Assembly (NCBI RefSeq): GCF_023544465.1
Contig: NZ_JALPVL010000020.1
Location: forward strand, 1-64,000
Reading direction: 5' to 3'
From: Paractinoplanes maris
Lineage (GTDB): Bacteria; Actinomycetota; Actinomycetes; Mycobacteriales; Micromonosporaceae
Length of the DNA stretch: 64,000 nt
The notes under the pieces were generated by a model. It did no database searches, had not been told where the DNA came from, and saw only the letters and a program-made list of their open reading frames with translations. Every line of letters starts with the position of its first letter. Position 1 is the first letter of the stretch. Below, in pieces: positions 17,885 to 25,698 of this stretch. A program made the position numbers and the translations under genes.

Positions 17885-19144
17885 GTGACCGGCATCGACA
17901 CCGACCAGCTCACCGGGGTGGCGACCCGGGCGGCGCTCCTGCGCCGCCTCGAGGAGGCCGTATCCGGGTTCCAGCGTGGTGACCCGCCCGGGGTGCTCGT
18001 CGTCGACCTCGACGACTTCGCCGGCGTGAACGACGTGCTCGGCTACGAGACCGGTGACCGCATCCTCGCCGGCGTGGCCCACGTGCTGACCACCACCGTC
18101 GGCGACGCCGGCCGGGTGGGCCGGCTCGGCGGCGACCAGTACGCGGTGGTCGCGCCGGGCGTGTCCGTGCCCGAGCTGCAAGGGCTGGCCGAACGGGTCG
18201 GCGCCGCGCTCGCGAGCCCGGTCGACGCGGGCGGGCGGCCGGTCTCGGTGCGCGCGGCCGTGGGCGTCGCGCACGGCGCCCCCGGCGACTCCGGAGCCGA
18301 CCTGCTGCGCAAGGCCGAGATGGCGGTGCGGACCGCCAAGGCGCGGGGCAGCGGCCGCCCGGTGCACTACGAGTCGGGTATGAAGGTCCGCTACCTCGAC
18401 CAGGCGGCCCTGCTCGAAGGTCTGCACGACGCGGTCGCCGGCGGCCAGCTCGAACTGGTCTATCAGCCGATCGTCCGCCTCGGCGAGGGCACCCTGGTCG
18501 CGGTCGAGGCGCTGGCGCGCTGGCAGCACCCGGTCCGCGGGCCGATCATGCCGGGCGATTTCATCCCGATCGCCGAGCGTAGCGGGCTCATCGTGCCGCT
18601 CGGCCGGTGGATGCTGGCCGAGGCCTGCCGTCAGCAGGAGGCGGACTGGCCCGATACGTACGTCAATGTCTCGGCTCATCAACTGCGCGAGCCGGGCTTC
18701 GCCGACGAGGTGGCGCGCACGGTCACCGATCCCCAGCGGCTGATCATCGAGGTGACCGAGGACGCGCTGGCCGAGGACCCGGTGGTGCGGACGCTCAAGG
18801 CGGTCCGGGAGTCCGGCGTCCGGGTGTCGCTGGACGACTTCGGCACCGGCCCGGGCTCGCTGCGGGCACTGGCCACCGCGCCCATCGACGTCATCAAGCT
18901 GCACGGCTCGATCACCGAGCAGATCATCACGTCGCCCCGGCAGGCCGCCGTGGCCCGGACGATCGCCAAGCTCGCGGGCGAGCTGGGCATCACCGCGGTG
19001 GCCAAGGCCGTCGAGGGCGCGCCGCAGGCGGTGATGCTGCACGACCTCGGCTACCGCCAGGGAATGGGCTTCCACTACGCGGTGCCGCAGCCCGCGCGGG
19101 CGATCCCACTCTTCCTGACCAACGAGGCCCTGCTGGTCTTCTGA
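17885..19144 (+). CDS. Soluble GGDEF-EAL protein, degenerate GGDEF, probable c-di-GMP phosphodiesterase
   Basis: This 419-residue cytoplasmic protein has a GGDEF-like domain (residues 1-165) with the catalytic motif changed to GGDQY, so cyclase activity is doubtful. Its EAL domain (about 175-415) keeps EALARW, the asparagine of YVNVSAHQLR, the glutamate of IIEVTEDAL, the DDFGTG pair, the lysine of VIKLHGS and the glutamine of RQGMGFHYA. The usual AEGVE motif reads AKAVE, a charge reversal in a conserved active-site loop. It is transcribed divergently from the diguanylate cyclase, 127 bases apart, making a synthase/hydrolase pair. The degenerate GGDQY may bind GTP and regulate the EAL domain, as in other dual-domain proteins. 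Confidence 0.87.
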   Translation: MTGIDTDQLTGVATRAALLRRLEEAVSGFQRGDPPGVLVVDLDDFAGVNDVLGYETGDRILAGVAHVLTTTVGDAGRVGRLGGDQYAVVAPGVSVPELQGLAERVGAALASPVDAGGRPVSVRAAVGVAHGAPGDSGADLLRKAEMAVRTAKARGSGRPVHYESGMKVRYLDQAALLEGLHDAVAGGQLELVYQPIVRLGEGTLVAVEALARWQHPVRGPIMPGDFIPIAERSGLIVPLGRWMLAEACRQQEADWPDTYVNVSAHQLREPGFADEVARTVTDPQRLIIEVTEDALAEDPVVRTLKAVRESGVRVSLDDFGTGPGSLRALATAPIDVIKLHGSITEQIITSPRQAAVARTIAKLAGELGITAVAKAVEGAPQAVMLHDLGYRQGMGFHYAVPQPARAIPLFLTNEALLVF

Positions 19145-19160
19145 CGTCCGGGCGCGGTTG

Positions 19161-22016
19161 CTACCGGTGCGTGCGCAGGGCCGCGTCCAAGTCGCGGCGG
19201 GACGCGATGGCGAGTTTGGCGTAGGCGTGGGCCAGGTGGGTCTCGACGGTGCGGCGGCTCAGGGTCAGGCGGGTGGCGATCTCGCGGTTGGTCAGGCCGG
19301 TGGCGGCCAGGCCGGCGATCTGGTGCTCGGCCGTGGTCAGGGACTCGGGGCCGCGCAGGGCCGCCCGGCGGGGGCGGGCGCCGGTCGCGTGCAGCTCGGC
19401 GGTGGCCAGCGCGGCCAGCCGGTGAGCTCCGCCCGTGGCGGTCAGGTTCAACGCCGTACGCAAGGGGTCTCGAGCCGCCTCGCGCCGGCCGGCCCGGCGC
19501 AGGGCACTGCCCAGAGCGACCAGCGCGTACGCGTGAGCGAGCCGATCCGGAGAGCCGTCGGAGATCTTGACCGCCTGCTCCACGAGGGACAACCGCTGAT
19601 CGCGCGGGGCGGTCGAGGCGGCCACCCGCAGGGCGGTGCTGAGCGGGCCGGGAGCCTCGGCCGCCTCGGCCAGCGCGAGATGCTCGGCGGCCAGGTCGCC
19701 GGGCTGCTCACCCACGGCCAGCATCGGCGCCACCAGGTCGGCCCGCCACGTCGCCCAAGCCGGATGCCGTACGCCCAGCTCACGCCACATCTCGCCGGCC
19801 GCCCGAAGGTCGGTGATCGCGTCGGCCGGGCGGTTGCGCGCCCACCGCAGCCGGCCGCGGCTCTGCAGGAAGAGCGGGCTGCTCAGCGCGTGCGGGGGCG
19901 GCTCGCCCGGGAAGCTGGTGCGCAGCAACGCTTCCGCGTCGGTCAGCCGGTCGGCCTCGACCAGGGCGTCGAGCAGCGGGCAGAGCGCGAAGAGCAGGCC
20001 TCCGGGCGGGGTGTCGCAGCTCAGCTTGAAGTCGGCCGCGGCCCGCGCGTCGGCCACCGCCTCCGAGACCAGCCCGGCGGGCAGTACGGCCAGCGAGCGC
20101 AGGAACCGGCCGTGCGCGACGGTGCTCAGCCAGCCGCGCGGACCGGCTTCGCGGGCCACGGCCTCGCTCATCGCCCGCGCGGCGCCGAGGTCCCCGTTGG
20201 CGATCAGCGTGAGACCGGCGACCGTCGGCAGGATCGAGTCGTGCTCGGCGGTCAGGGTCCCGTCGTCGAGCAACGCCCGCAGGTGGGCCAGGTTGTGCCG
20301 GGCGGGCCGCCCGTCGAACGTGTCGGTCATCGCCTCGATCACCCGCCACAGCGGCAGCGGGGGAGGGGCCGCGCGGCTGCGGGCGGCGAACTCGCGGTTG
20401 AGCGGCATCGTGCGGCTGTCCATGCCGGCCGCCCCGGCGATCTCGGCGTCGAGCCGGGCCCGGGTGGCCGCGGGCACCGCCGGTGAGTCGTCGGGAGCCA
20501 GCCGGAACACGGCGATCGCGGCCGCCCCGTGGGCACTGATCGTCAGGGCGCGGCCGCAGCGCAGAGCGGCCTCGGCGCGGGCGGCGGGATCGGCGATCCG
20601 GGCCACTGCCTCGTGGGCCAGCACGGTGGCACCCTCCCGGCGGCCGGCGGCCAGCGCCAGCGCCAGCTCGAGGCGGATCGGAGCGTCGTCGGCCGGCGGT
20701 TCCTCGAGGGCCCGGCTCAGATAGGTGGCGGCGATCTCGGGCGCGCCGCGGCCGGTGGCTCGCGCGGCGGCCGTCCGGAGAAGGTCCGCGACCTCGGGGC
20801 GGCCGGCCGGCTCGGAGCGCAGCAGGTGCACCGCCGTCCGCTCCGGGTCACCGCCGCGGGCCGCGAGCAGGTCGGCCGCCCGGGCGTGCCGGACGGCCCG
20901 CTCGGCGGGGCCGAGATTCTGCAGCAGGGCGGTCGCGATCATCGGGTTGGCCGGGGCCCACTCGGCGGGCGCGAGCAGCCCGGCGATGCGCAGCGCGTCG
21001 GCACAGGCGGCGGCCCGGTCGAGCGGCAGGCCGGCCAGCCGCGCGGCGTCGCTCAGCCTCGTGGTGGTGCCCAGAACGGCCACGGCGGTGGCCAGCGCGG
21101 CACAGCCGGCCGGCATCCGCTCCAGCCGCAACGTCAGCCACCGGGCGACTTCCCGCGATCCTCTCGCCGACGGCTCCTCCGGCGTGGCCCTCTGGTGCGT
21201 CACGTGCTGGCTGTCTGTGGCGGGCTGGCTGTGTGTGGTGGGCTGGCCGTCCGTGTGGGTGAGCAGGAACGGGTTGCCGCCGCTGGCGACGTGGCAGGCC
21301 GCGGCGAACCGGGATGTCGCGGCCGGGAACCGCGCACGGATCAAGGCTCGCGACGTCGTCTCGTCGAGCGGGCCGAGCTCGAGCACGGTGCCGGCCAGCA
21401 GGTCGCCGAGGAGCGGTTCCCCGGTGCGGACGGTCAGGACCAGCGCCAGCGGCAGCTCGCCGACCCGCCGGGCCACCCCGGCCAGCCAGCGCTGCGACGG
21501 AAGGTCGGCCCAGTGCGCGTCGTCGACGAACAGGACGGCCGCCTGCCGCGCGGCCACGGCGGTGGTCAGGCAGAACAGGCCGTGCGTGGCCGCGTACATC
21601 GCGTCGGGGGTGCTCGCGGGCGGCGGGTCACCGCTGGTCAGCACGCGGCCGGCCAGGGCGGCCGGCCCCCGGCACAGCTGCCGCCAGCCGGGCGCGGCCT
21701 GCAACGGCGCGAACGCCTGCCGCGCCACCCCGAACGGGAAGTCCCGGTCGAGAGGGTTGCCGCGGGCGCGAAGCACGGTCCGGCCCCACCCGGCCTGGTC
21801 CAGCCGGGCCAGTGCGGTGTCGGCCAGCGTGGTCTTGCCGATACCGGCCACACCCTGGATCACCAGCACCCGGCCGGACCCGTTCAGGGCCGCGAGGATG
21901 CCGGCGGTCAGCTCGGCCAGTTCGCTCTCACGCCCGTACACCCGGCACCTCGGCAATTCTCGGTAGCGCCTCCACGATGCTCCCGCGGTCCGTCCGGGGC
22001 CAGCCTGAGGGCACAT
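19161..22016 (-). CDS. Large ATP-binding LuxR-family (LAL-type) transcriptional regulator
   Basis: The product is about 951 residues. Near the N-terminus is RVYGRESELAELTAGIL, then a Walker A (IQGVAGIGKTTLADTAL) and a Walker B-like VLFVDDAHWADLPSQ. The middle is helical and TPR-like. The C-terminal 65 residues are a LuxR HTH: LTTAEHQIAGLAATGLTNRE, then ATRLTLSRRTVETHLAHAYA. LAL proteins are pathway-specific activators that use ATP to switch conformation. The ATG at 22016 is used; a GTG at 21941 is an alternative start. Upstream on the other strand begins a methyltransferase 23 bases away, which could be its direct target. Confidence 0.87.
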   Translation of the reverse strand: MCPQAGPGRTAGASWRRYRELPRCRVYGRESELAELTAGILAALNGSGRVLVIQGVAGIGKTTLADTALARLDQAGWGRTVLRARGNPLDRDFPFGVARQAFAPLQAAPGWRQLCRGPAALAGRVLTSGDPPPASTPDAMYAATHGLFCLTTAVAARQAAVLFVDDAHWADLPSQRWLAGVARRVGELPLALVLTVRTGEPLLGDLLAGTVLELGPLDETTSRALIRARFPAATSRFAAACHVASGGNPFLLTHTDGQPTTHSQPATDSQHVTHQRATPEEPSARGSREVARWLTLRLERMPAGCAALATAVAVLGTTTRLSDAARLAGLPLDRAAACADALRIAGLLAPAEWAPANPMIATALLQNLGPAERAVRHARAADLLAARGGDPERTAVHLLRSEPAGRPEVADLLRTAAARATGRGAPEIAATYLSRALEEPPADDAPIRLELALALAAGRREGATVLAHEAVARIADPAARAEAALRCGRALTISAHGAAAIAVFRLAPDDSPAVPAATRARLDAEIAGAAGMDSRTMPLNREFAARSRAAPPPLPLWRVIEAMTDTFDGRPARHNLAHLRALLDDGTLTAEHDSILPTVAGLTLIANGDLGAARAMSEAVAREAGPRGWLSTVAHGRFLRSLAVLPAGLVSEAVADARAAADFKLSCDTPPGGLLFALCPLLDALVEADRLTDAEALLRTSFPGEPPPHALSSPLFLQSRGRLRWARNRPADAITDLRAAGEMWRELGVRHPAWATWRADLVAPMLAVGEQPGDLAAEHLALAEAAEAPGPLSTALRVAASTAPRDQRLSLVEQAVKISDGSPDRLAHAYALVALGSALRRAGRREAARDPLRTALNLTATGGAHRLAALATAELHATGARPRRAALRGPESLTTAEHQIAGLAATGLTNREIATRLTLSRRTVETHLAHAYAKLAIASRRDLDAALRTHR

Positions 22017-22039
22017 GCCCGACAGTGAGAGGGACGGCG

Positions 22040-22822
22040 ATGAGCGACTACGTGATGGGGCGGACCGCCGAGGAGTACGAGCGACTGCGGCGCCAGGCCG
22101 AGGTGTGGGCGCCGGCCACCGGGCGGCTGCTCGACCGGGCCGGGCTGTCGCCGGGCGACCGGTGTCTCGACGTGGGCTGCGGCACCGGCGCGGCGATGGA
22201 CCTGATGACCGCGCGCGGCGGCGTGGTGACCGGGATCGACGTCGACGCGTCGCTGGGGGCCGCGGTGCGCGGCACGTTCGTGGCGGCCGACGTCGAGAAG
22301 GACGACGACGCGGTCCCGGCCGGCGGGTTCGAGCTCGTCTACGGCCGGTTGATCCTGTTGCACGTGGGCGACCCGGCCGCGGTGCTGCGGCGGATGTGGC
22401 GGTGGGTCGCGCCGGGCGGGATGCTCGTGGTGCAGGACTACGACATGCGGGCCGTCGACGGCTATCCGCCGTCCTCGCTGGTGGACGAGTGGCGCCGGGT
22501 CTTCTTGGGGGCCTACGCGGCGGCCGGCCGTGACGTGGGGCTGGGGGCCCGGCTGCCGGCCCTGTTCGCCGAGGCCGGGATCGGCGCTCCCGACGGCACG
22601 GACGTGACCGGCCGCCTGGGCACGATGGCCGACTCGGCCGGGATGCTGGCCGCGACATTCCGGAGCATCGCCCCGCTGGCGATCGCCCAGGGGCTGACCA
22701 CCGAGACCAAGCGCGACGCCTGGCTGTCCGACATCGACACCGCATCCCGGGTCTACGGCGACCACAGCGCGATGTGGCCCCTGCTGATCGGCGCCCTAAA
22801 GCGCAAGCCCGCCGCCGTCTAA
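22040..22822 (+). CDS. Class I SAM-dependent methyltransferase
   Basis: This 260-residue enzyme carries the SAM motif CLDVGCGTGAAMDLMTARGG at about residues 47-66, the acidic VTGIDVDAS, and a post-motif WVAPGGMLVVQDYD. Its N-terminal DYVMGRTAEEYERLRRQAEVW resembles ubiquinone/menaquinone or small-molecule C-methyltransferases. A GAGAGGGA ribosome site lies at 22026-22034. The gene starts 23 bases from the divergent LAL regulator, so the two share one regulatory interval that must overlap coding DNA. Confidence 0.86.
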   Translation: MSDYVMGRTAEEYERLRRQAEVWAPATGRLLDRAGLSPGDRCLDVGCGTGAAMDLMTARGGVVTGIDVDASLGAAVRGTFVAADVEKDDDAVPAGGFELVYGRLILLHVGDPAAVLRRMWRWVAPGGMLVVQDYDMRAVDGYPPSSLVDEWRRVFLGAYAAAGRDVGLGARLPALFAEAGIGAPDGTDVTGRLGTMADSAGMLAATFRSIAPLAIAQGLTTETKRDAWLSDIDTASRVYGDHSAMWPLLIGALKRKPAAV

Positions 22823-22872
22823 AGCCTTCGCCGGCATTCGCTCTGTGGCCGAGTGCGGGTTAGCGTTCGGCC

Positions 22873-23883
22873 ATGCGGGTGAGCTTTCGGGCGCGGCAGG
22901 CGGGGCGGCGGGTCGACCTCGTGCTCGGGCTGCTCGTGGCGGCCGGGGTGGTCACCGGGACGGCGGCCAACACGATCGGGGTCGACTGGCCGCTCGACCT
23001 CATTCAGCTGCACGCCGGGGCGGCGCTGGCGATCCTGCTGGTGGCGCCGTGGAAATACGTCGTCATCAAGCGGGGGCTGGGGAATCCGCGGCGGGGGACC
23101 GGGAAGAAGGCCCTGTCGATCGCGCTGCTGGTGTTCGTGCTGGTCACGATCGGCAGTGGGCTGCTGCACTCGACGGGCACGGTGGAGGACGTCGGGTTCT
23201 TGACGCTCATGCAGATCCATGTGGGGGCGGCGATCGGGGCGCTGCTCGCGGTGGCGCTGCATTTCGCCGGGCACTACGTGCGGCCCCGGCGGACCGACGT
23301 CGATCGGCGGGCGCTGCTGCGGCTGGGGGTGCTCGGCGCGGGCGCGGCCGTGAGCACCGCGGCCTGGGATGCCTGGGGTGCGACCGACCGGCGCTTCAGC
23401 GGGTCGGTGCCGCAGGACCGGCTGCTGGTCACGTCGTGGTTCGACGACGGCATCCAGCGCATCGACCAGGCCGATTGGAGCATCCGGGTCGGCGCGGCCG
23501 GCTTCGACCTGGCGGCGGTCCTAGCGCTGCCGCATGAGCGGTTCACCGCCGTCCTCGACTGCACGAGCGGCTGGTTCAGCAGTCAGCAGTTCGACGGCGT
23601 ACGCCTGAGCGCGCTCCTCGACGCGGCCGGCGTGCCCGGCGACGGCTGGCGCAGCCTCGAAGTGCGCTCCGCCACCGGCTACACCCGCTGGTTCGGCCCC
23701 GGCACACTCGACGACGTCTGGCTGGTCACCGCGATCGGCGGCAGCCCGCTGACCGACGGTTACGGCTACCCGGCCCGGATCGTGGCCCCGGGCCGCCGCG
23801 GCTTCTGGTGGGTCAAGTGGGTCACCTCGATCCAGCCGTCGGCCCGGCCGCCCTGGGCCCAGTCGGTGTTCCCGCTCAGCTGA
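22873..23883 (+). CDS. Membrane molybdopterin-domain oxidoreductase with N-terminal b-type cytochrome helices
   Basis: The 336-residue protein joins two parts. Residues 1-140 hold about four transmembrane helices with histidines at helix ends (LIQLHAGAALAILLVAPWKY, LMQIHVGAAIGALLAVALHF), as in cytochrome b561-like haem anchors. After a further hydrophobic segment preceded by RR (DRRALLRLGVLGAG), residues about 190-330 form a sulfite-oxidase-like molybdopterin-binding domain with DCTSGWFSSQQFDGVRLSAL, RSATGYTRWF and ARIVAPGRRGFWWVKWV. The arrangement suggests electron exchange between membrane haem and an exposed Mo cofactor, similar in logic to MsrPQ. The cysteine in LDCTSGW is the likely Mo ligand. 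The electron donor or acceptor is unknown. Confidence 0.82.
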   Translation: MRVSFRARQAGRRVDLVLGLLVAAGVVTGTAANTIGVDWPLDLIQLHAGAALAILLVAPWKYVVIKRGLGNPRRGTGKKALSIALLVFVLVTIGSGLLHSTGTVEDVGFLTLMQIHVGAAIGALLAVALHFAGHYVRPRRTDVDRRALLRLGVLGAGAAVSTAAWDAWGATDRRFSGSVPQDRLLVTSWFDDGIQRIDQADWSIRVGAAGFDLAAVLALPHERFTAVLDCTSGWFSSQQFDGVRLSALLDAAGVPGDGWRSLEVRSATGYTRWFGPGTLDDVWLVTAIGGSPLTDGYGYPARIVAPGRRGFWWVKWVTSIQPSARPPWAQSVFPLS

Positions 23884-24032
23884 GCACGGTGACCCGGCTG
23901 ATCGCCGGGCTGCCCGCGTCGAGCCGCCGCCGTCCGGCTGCGCGGCGGCCTCGTACCAGGCGGGCTCGGGGGTGTGGCGTTGTCGCTCGGCGTCTGTGGA
24001 GGGGGGATTCCGCGCTCACGTACGATCTCGCC

Positions 24033-25184
24033 ATGCCATCGGACAGGGTGCACGAGCAGCACATTGCCATGTTCGGCGAGTCGGGCAGTGGCAAGACCGT
24101 GCTGCTCTCCTCGTTCTACGGAGCAACGCAGGAGCCGCAATATCTGCGGAAGCAGTTGTTCGATGTTCTGCCCGACGACATCGGCCAGGGTCGCCGATTG
24201 CATCAGAACTACCTCGGTATGAGGGATTCGGCGCGACCGCCCGCGGGGACCAAGTTCGCCGCCACGGCCTATTCCTTCTCGGTGAAGCTGAAGGACTCCT
24301 CCGACGACGCGGCCAAGGCCCGGCCTTTCGACGCGCTGCGCCTGGTCTGGCACGACTACCCGGGGGAATGGTTCGGCAACGAGGTCAGCGGGCCCGAGGA
24401 GGCTCAGCGCCGAATCGACACGTTCAAATCCCTGCTGGGTTCCGACGTCGCCTTCCTGCTGGTCGACGCCCAACGGTTGCTCGACAATGCCGGCGAGGAG
24501 GAGAGATATCTCAAGTCGCTGCTGACGAGTTTCCGCACCACGATGCTGTTGCTCAAGGACGATCTGCTCGAGGACGGCAAGCCGCTCGTCACCTTCCCGC
24601 GCATCTGGATAATGGCGCTGTCCAAGGCCGACTTGATGCCGGACATGGACGTCTACAAATTCCGGGACCTGCTGGTCGGCAAGGTCGGCGAGGAAATGGA
24701 CGAATTGCGCGAGGCGCTGGCCCGTCTGGTCGAGGCCGGCGACGCGTTGTCGGTGGGCGAGGATTTTGTCCTGTTCTCGTCGGCGAAATTCGAACCGGGA
24801 AAGATCGAGGTGTCCGAGCGCGTCGGTCTGGAGCTGATCCTGCCGCTGGCCGCGATCCTGCCCTTCGAGCGGCACGTCCGATGGAACCAGACGATGCAGA
24901 TCCCGGGGAAGGTCGCCGAGACCCTGGTGGGCAGTGCCGGAGTGGTGGCCGCCGCGCTGCTCGCGCGCACGAAGAACCGGTTGCCCGGCCGCCTGGGTCA
25001 GCTGGCCAACCTGTTCAGCTCCGACGCTGTGCTGGAGGCAGCCCGGCTGGCGGGCGACAAACTCCGGAAGATGAACGCCGAGGCGCTGGCCAAGGGCGAA
25101 AACCTGGCCGCCACGCTGACCGGCTTCCGGCTCGACCTGGTCAAAGGCGAAGAGGATGAGATCTTCCTGCGGAGCCGTCGATGA
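24033..25184 (+). CDS. TRAFAC-like P-loop GTPase of unknown role, first gene of a two-gene unit
   Basis: The 383-residue protein has a G1/P-loop GESGSGKT at residues 15-22, a G3-like DYPGEW at 108-113 and a G4 SKAD at 197-200, so it is a GTPase. It resembles the TRAFAC or double-GTPase proteins described in bacterial conflict systems. The C-terminal 130 residues are helical, with a hydrophobic patch (LVGSAGVVAAALLA) and a charged tail. Codon use has noticeably more A/T third positions (aaa, gaa, ttg, att) than its neighbours, a sign of transfer. A TACGAT element at 24021-24026, seven bases before the ATG, could be a -10 giving a near-leaderless mRNA. Its stop overlaps the next start as ATGA. 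The role is not known; the conflict-system idea is inference. Confidence 0.7.
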   Translation: MPSDRVHEQHIAMFGESGSGKTVLLSSFYGATQEPQYLRKQLFDVLPDDIGQGRRLHQNYLGMRDSARPPAGTKFAATAYSFSVKLKDSSDDAAKARPFDALRLVWHDYPGEWFGNEVSGPEEAQRRIDTFKSLLGSDVAFLLVDAQRLLDNAGEEERYLKSLLTSFRTTMLLLKDDLLEDGKPLVTFPRIWIMALSKADLMPDMDVYKFRDLLVGKVGEEMDELREALARLVEAGDALSVGEDFVLFSSAKFEPGKIEVSERVGLELILPLAAILPFERHVRWNQTMQIPGKVAETLVGSAGVVAAALLARTKNRLPGRLGQLANLFSSDAVLEAARLAGDKLRKMNAEALAKGENLAATLTGFRLDLVKGEEDEIFLRSRR

Positions 25185-25504
25185 GCCTGATCTGGGCCAC
25201 CCGCGGGCACAGCTGGGGTTTCCGATTCCTGCGCGACGGGGGATTCACGGATCCGCTCCCGGAATACGAGGCCGTCTTCTCCCAGGTCGAGGACGACCTC
25301 GAAGTGTGCCGCCACGTCGGCGACAAGGTGGCCCTGCGCTTCCCGGATCCCGCGGGGCGCGAAGATCGGGCCGGGCGGGTGATCCCCCATGACTTCGTCG
25401 TCACCGGCTCGTTGGCCGGCGACATCGACTCGGTCGAGGACGGCCTCCGGCTGATCTGGCCCCAGGTCGCCGACGAGTTCGCGGAGCGCTGGCCGAAGCC
25501 CTGA
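25181..25504 (+). CDS. Small protein of unknown function coupled to the GTPase
   Basis: This 107-residue acidic protein begins MSLIWATRGHSWGFRFLRDG and has no membrane segment, signal peptide or known motif that I recognise. Its ATG overlaps the GTPase stop by four bases, so the two are translated together and probably interact. Tryptophans and aromatic residues are frequent for its size. It could be a GTPase partner, effector or regulator; nothing in the sequence decides between these. Confidence 0.7.
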   Translation: MSLIWATRGHSWGFRFLRDGGFTDPLPEYEAVFSQVEDDLEVCRHVGDKVALRFPDPAGREDRAGRVIPHDFVVTGSLAGDIDSVEDGLRLIWPQVADEFAERWPKP

Positions 25505-25547
25505 CCAGCGACGGTGCTCGCTGCTCAGGTAGCGCCGGCCGGCGCGT

Positions 25548-25638
25548 TCTCGCTCCCGCCCGGCTTGCTCCCGCCCGGCTTGCTCCCGCCCGGCTTGCTC
25601 CCGCGGGGCTTGCTTCCGCCCGGCTTGCTCCCCCCGCC
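25548..25638. repeat. 15-bp minisatellite downstream of the GTPase unit
   Basis: Units of CGGCTTGCTCCCGCC occur in register at 25561, 25576, 25591, 25606 and 25621, the later ones with one or two changes, plus a partial unit before. It lies between the GTPase unit and the convergent GGDEF-EAL gene. No coding role is apparent. Confidence 0.9.
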
Positions 25639-25698
25639 GGGCTTGGCGCGCGTCCGGCTTGGCGCGTCCGCTTGCTTACGGCGGCCGGGTACAGACGG

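Noticed and set aside
16217..19075. Minus-strand frame spanning opposite the GGDEF-EAL gene
   Set aside because: It crosses the divergent promoter region of two proven genes and has no motif.
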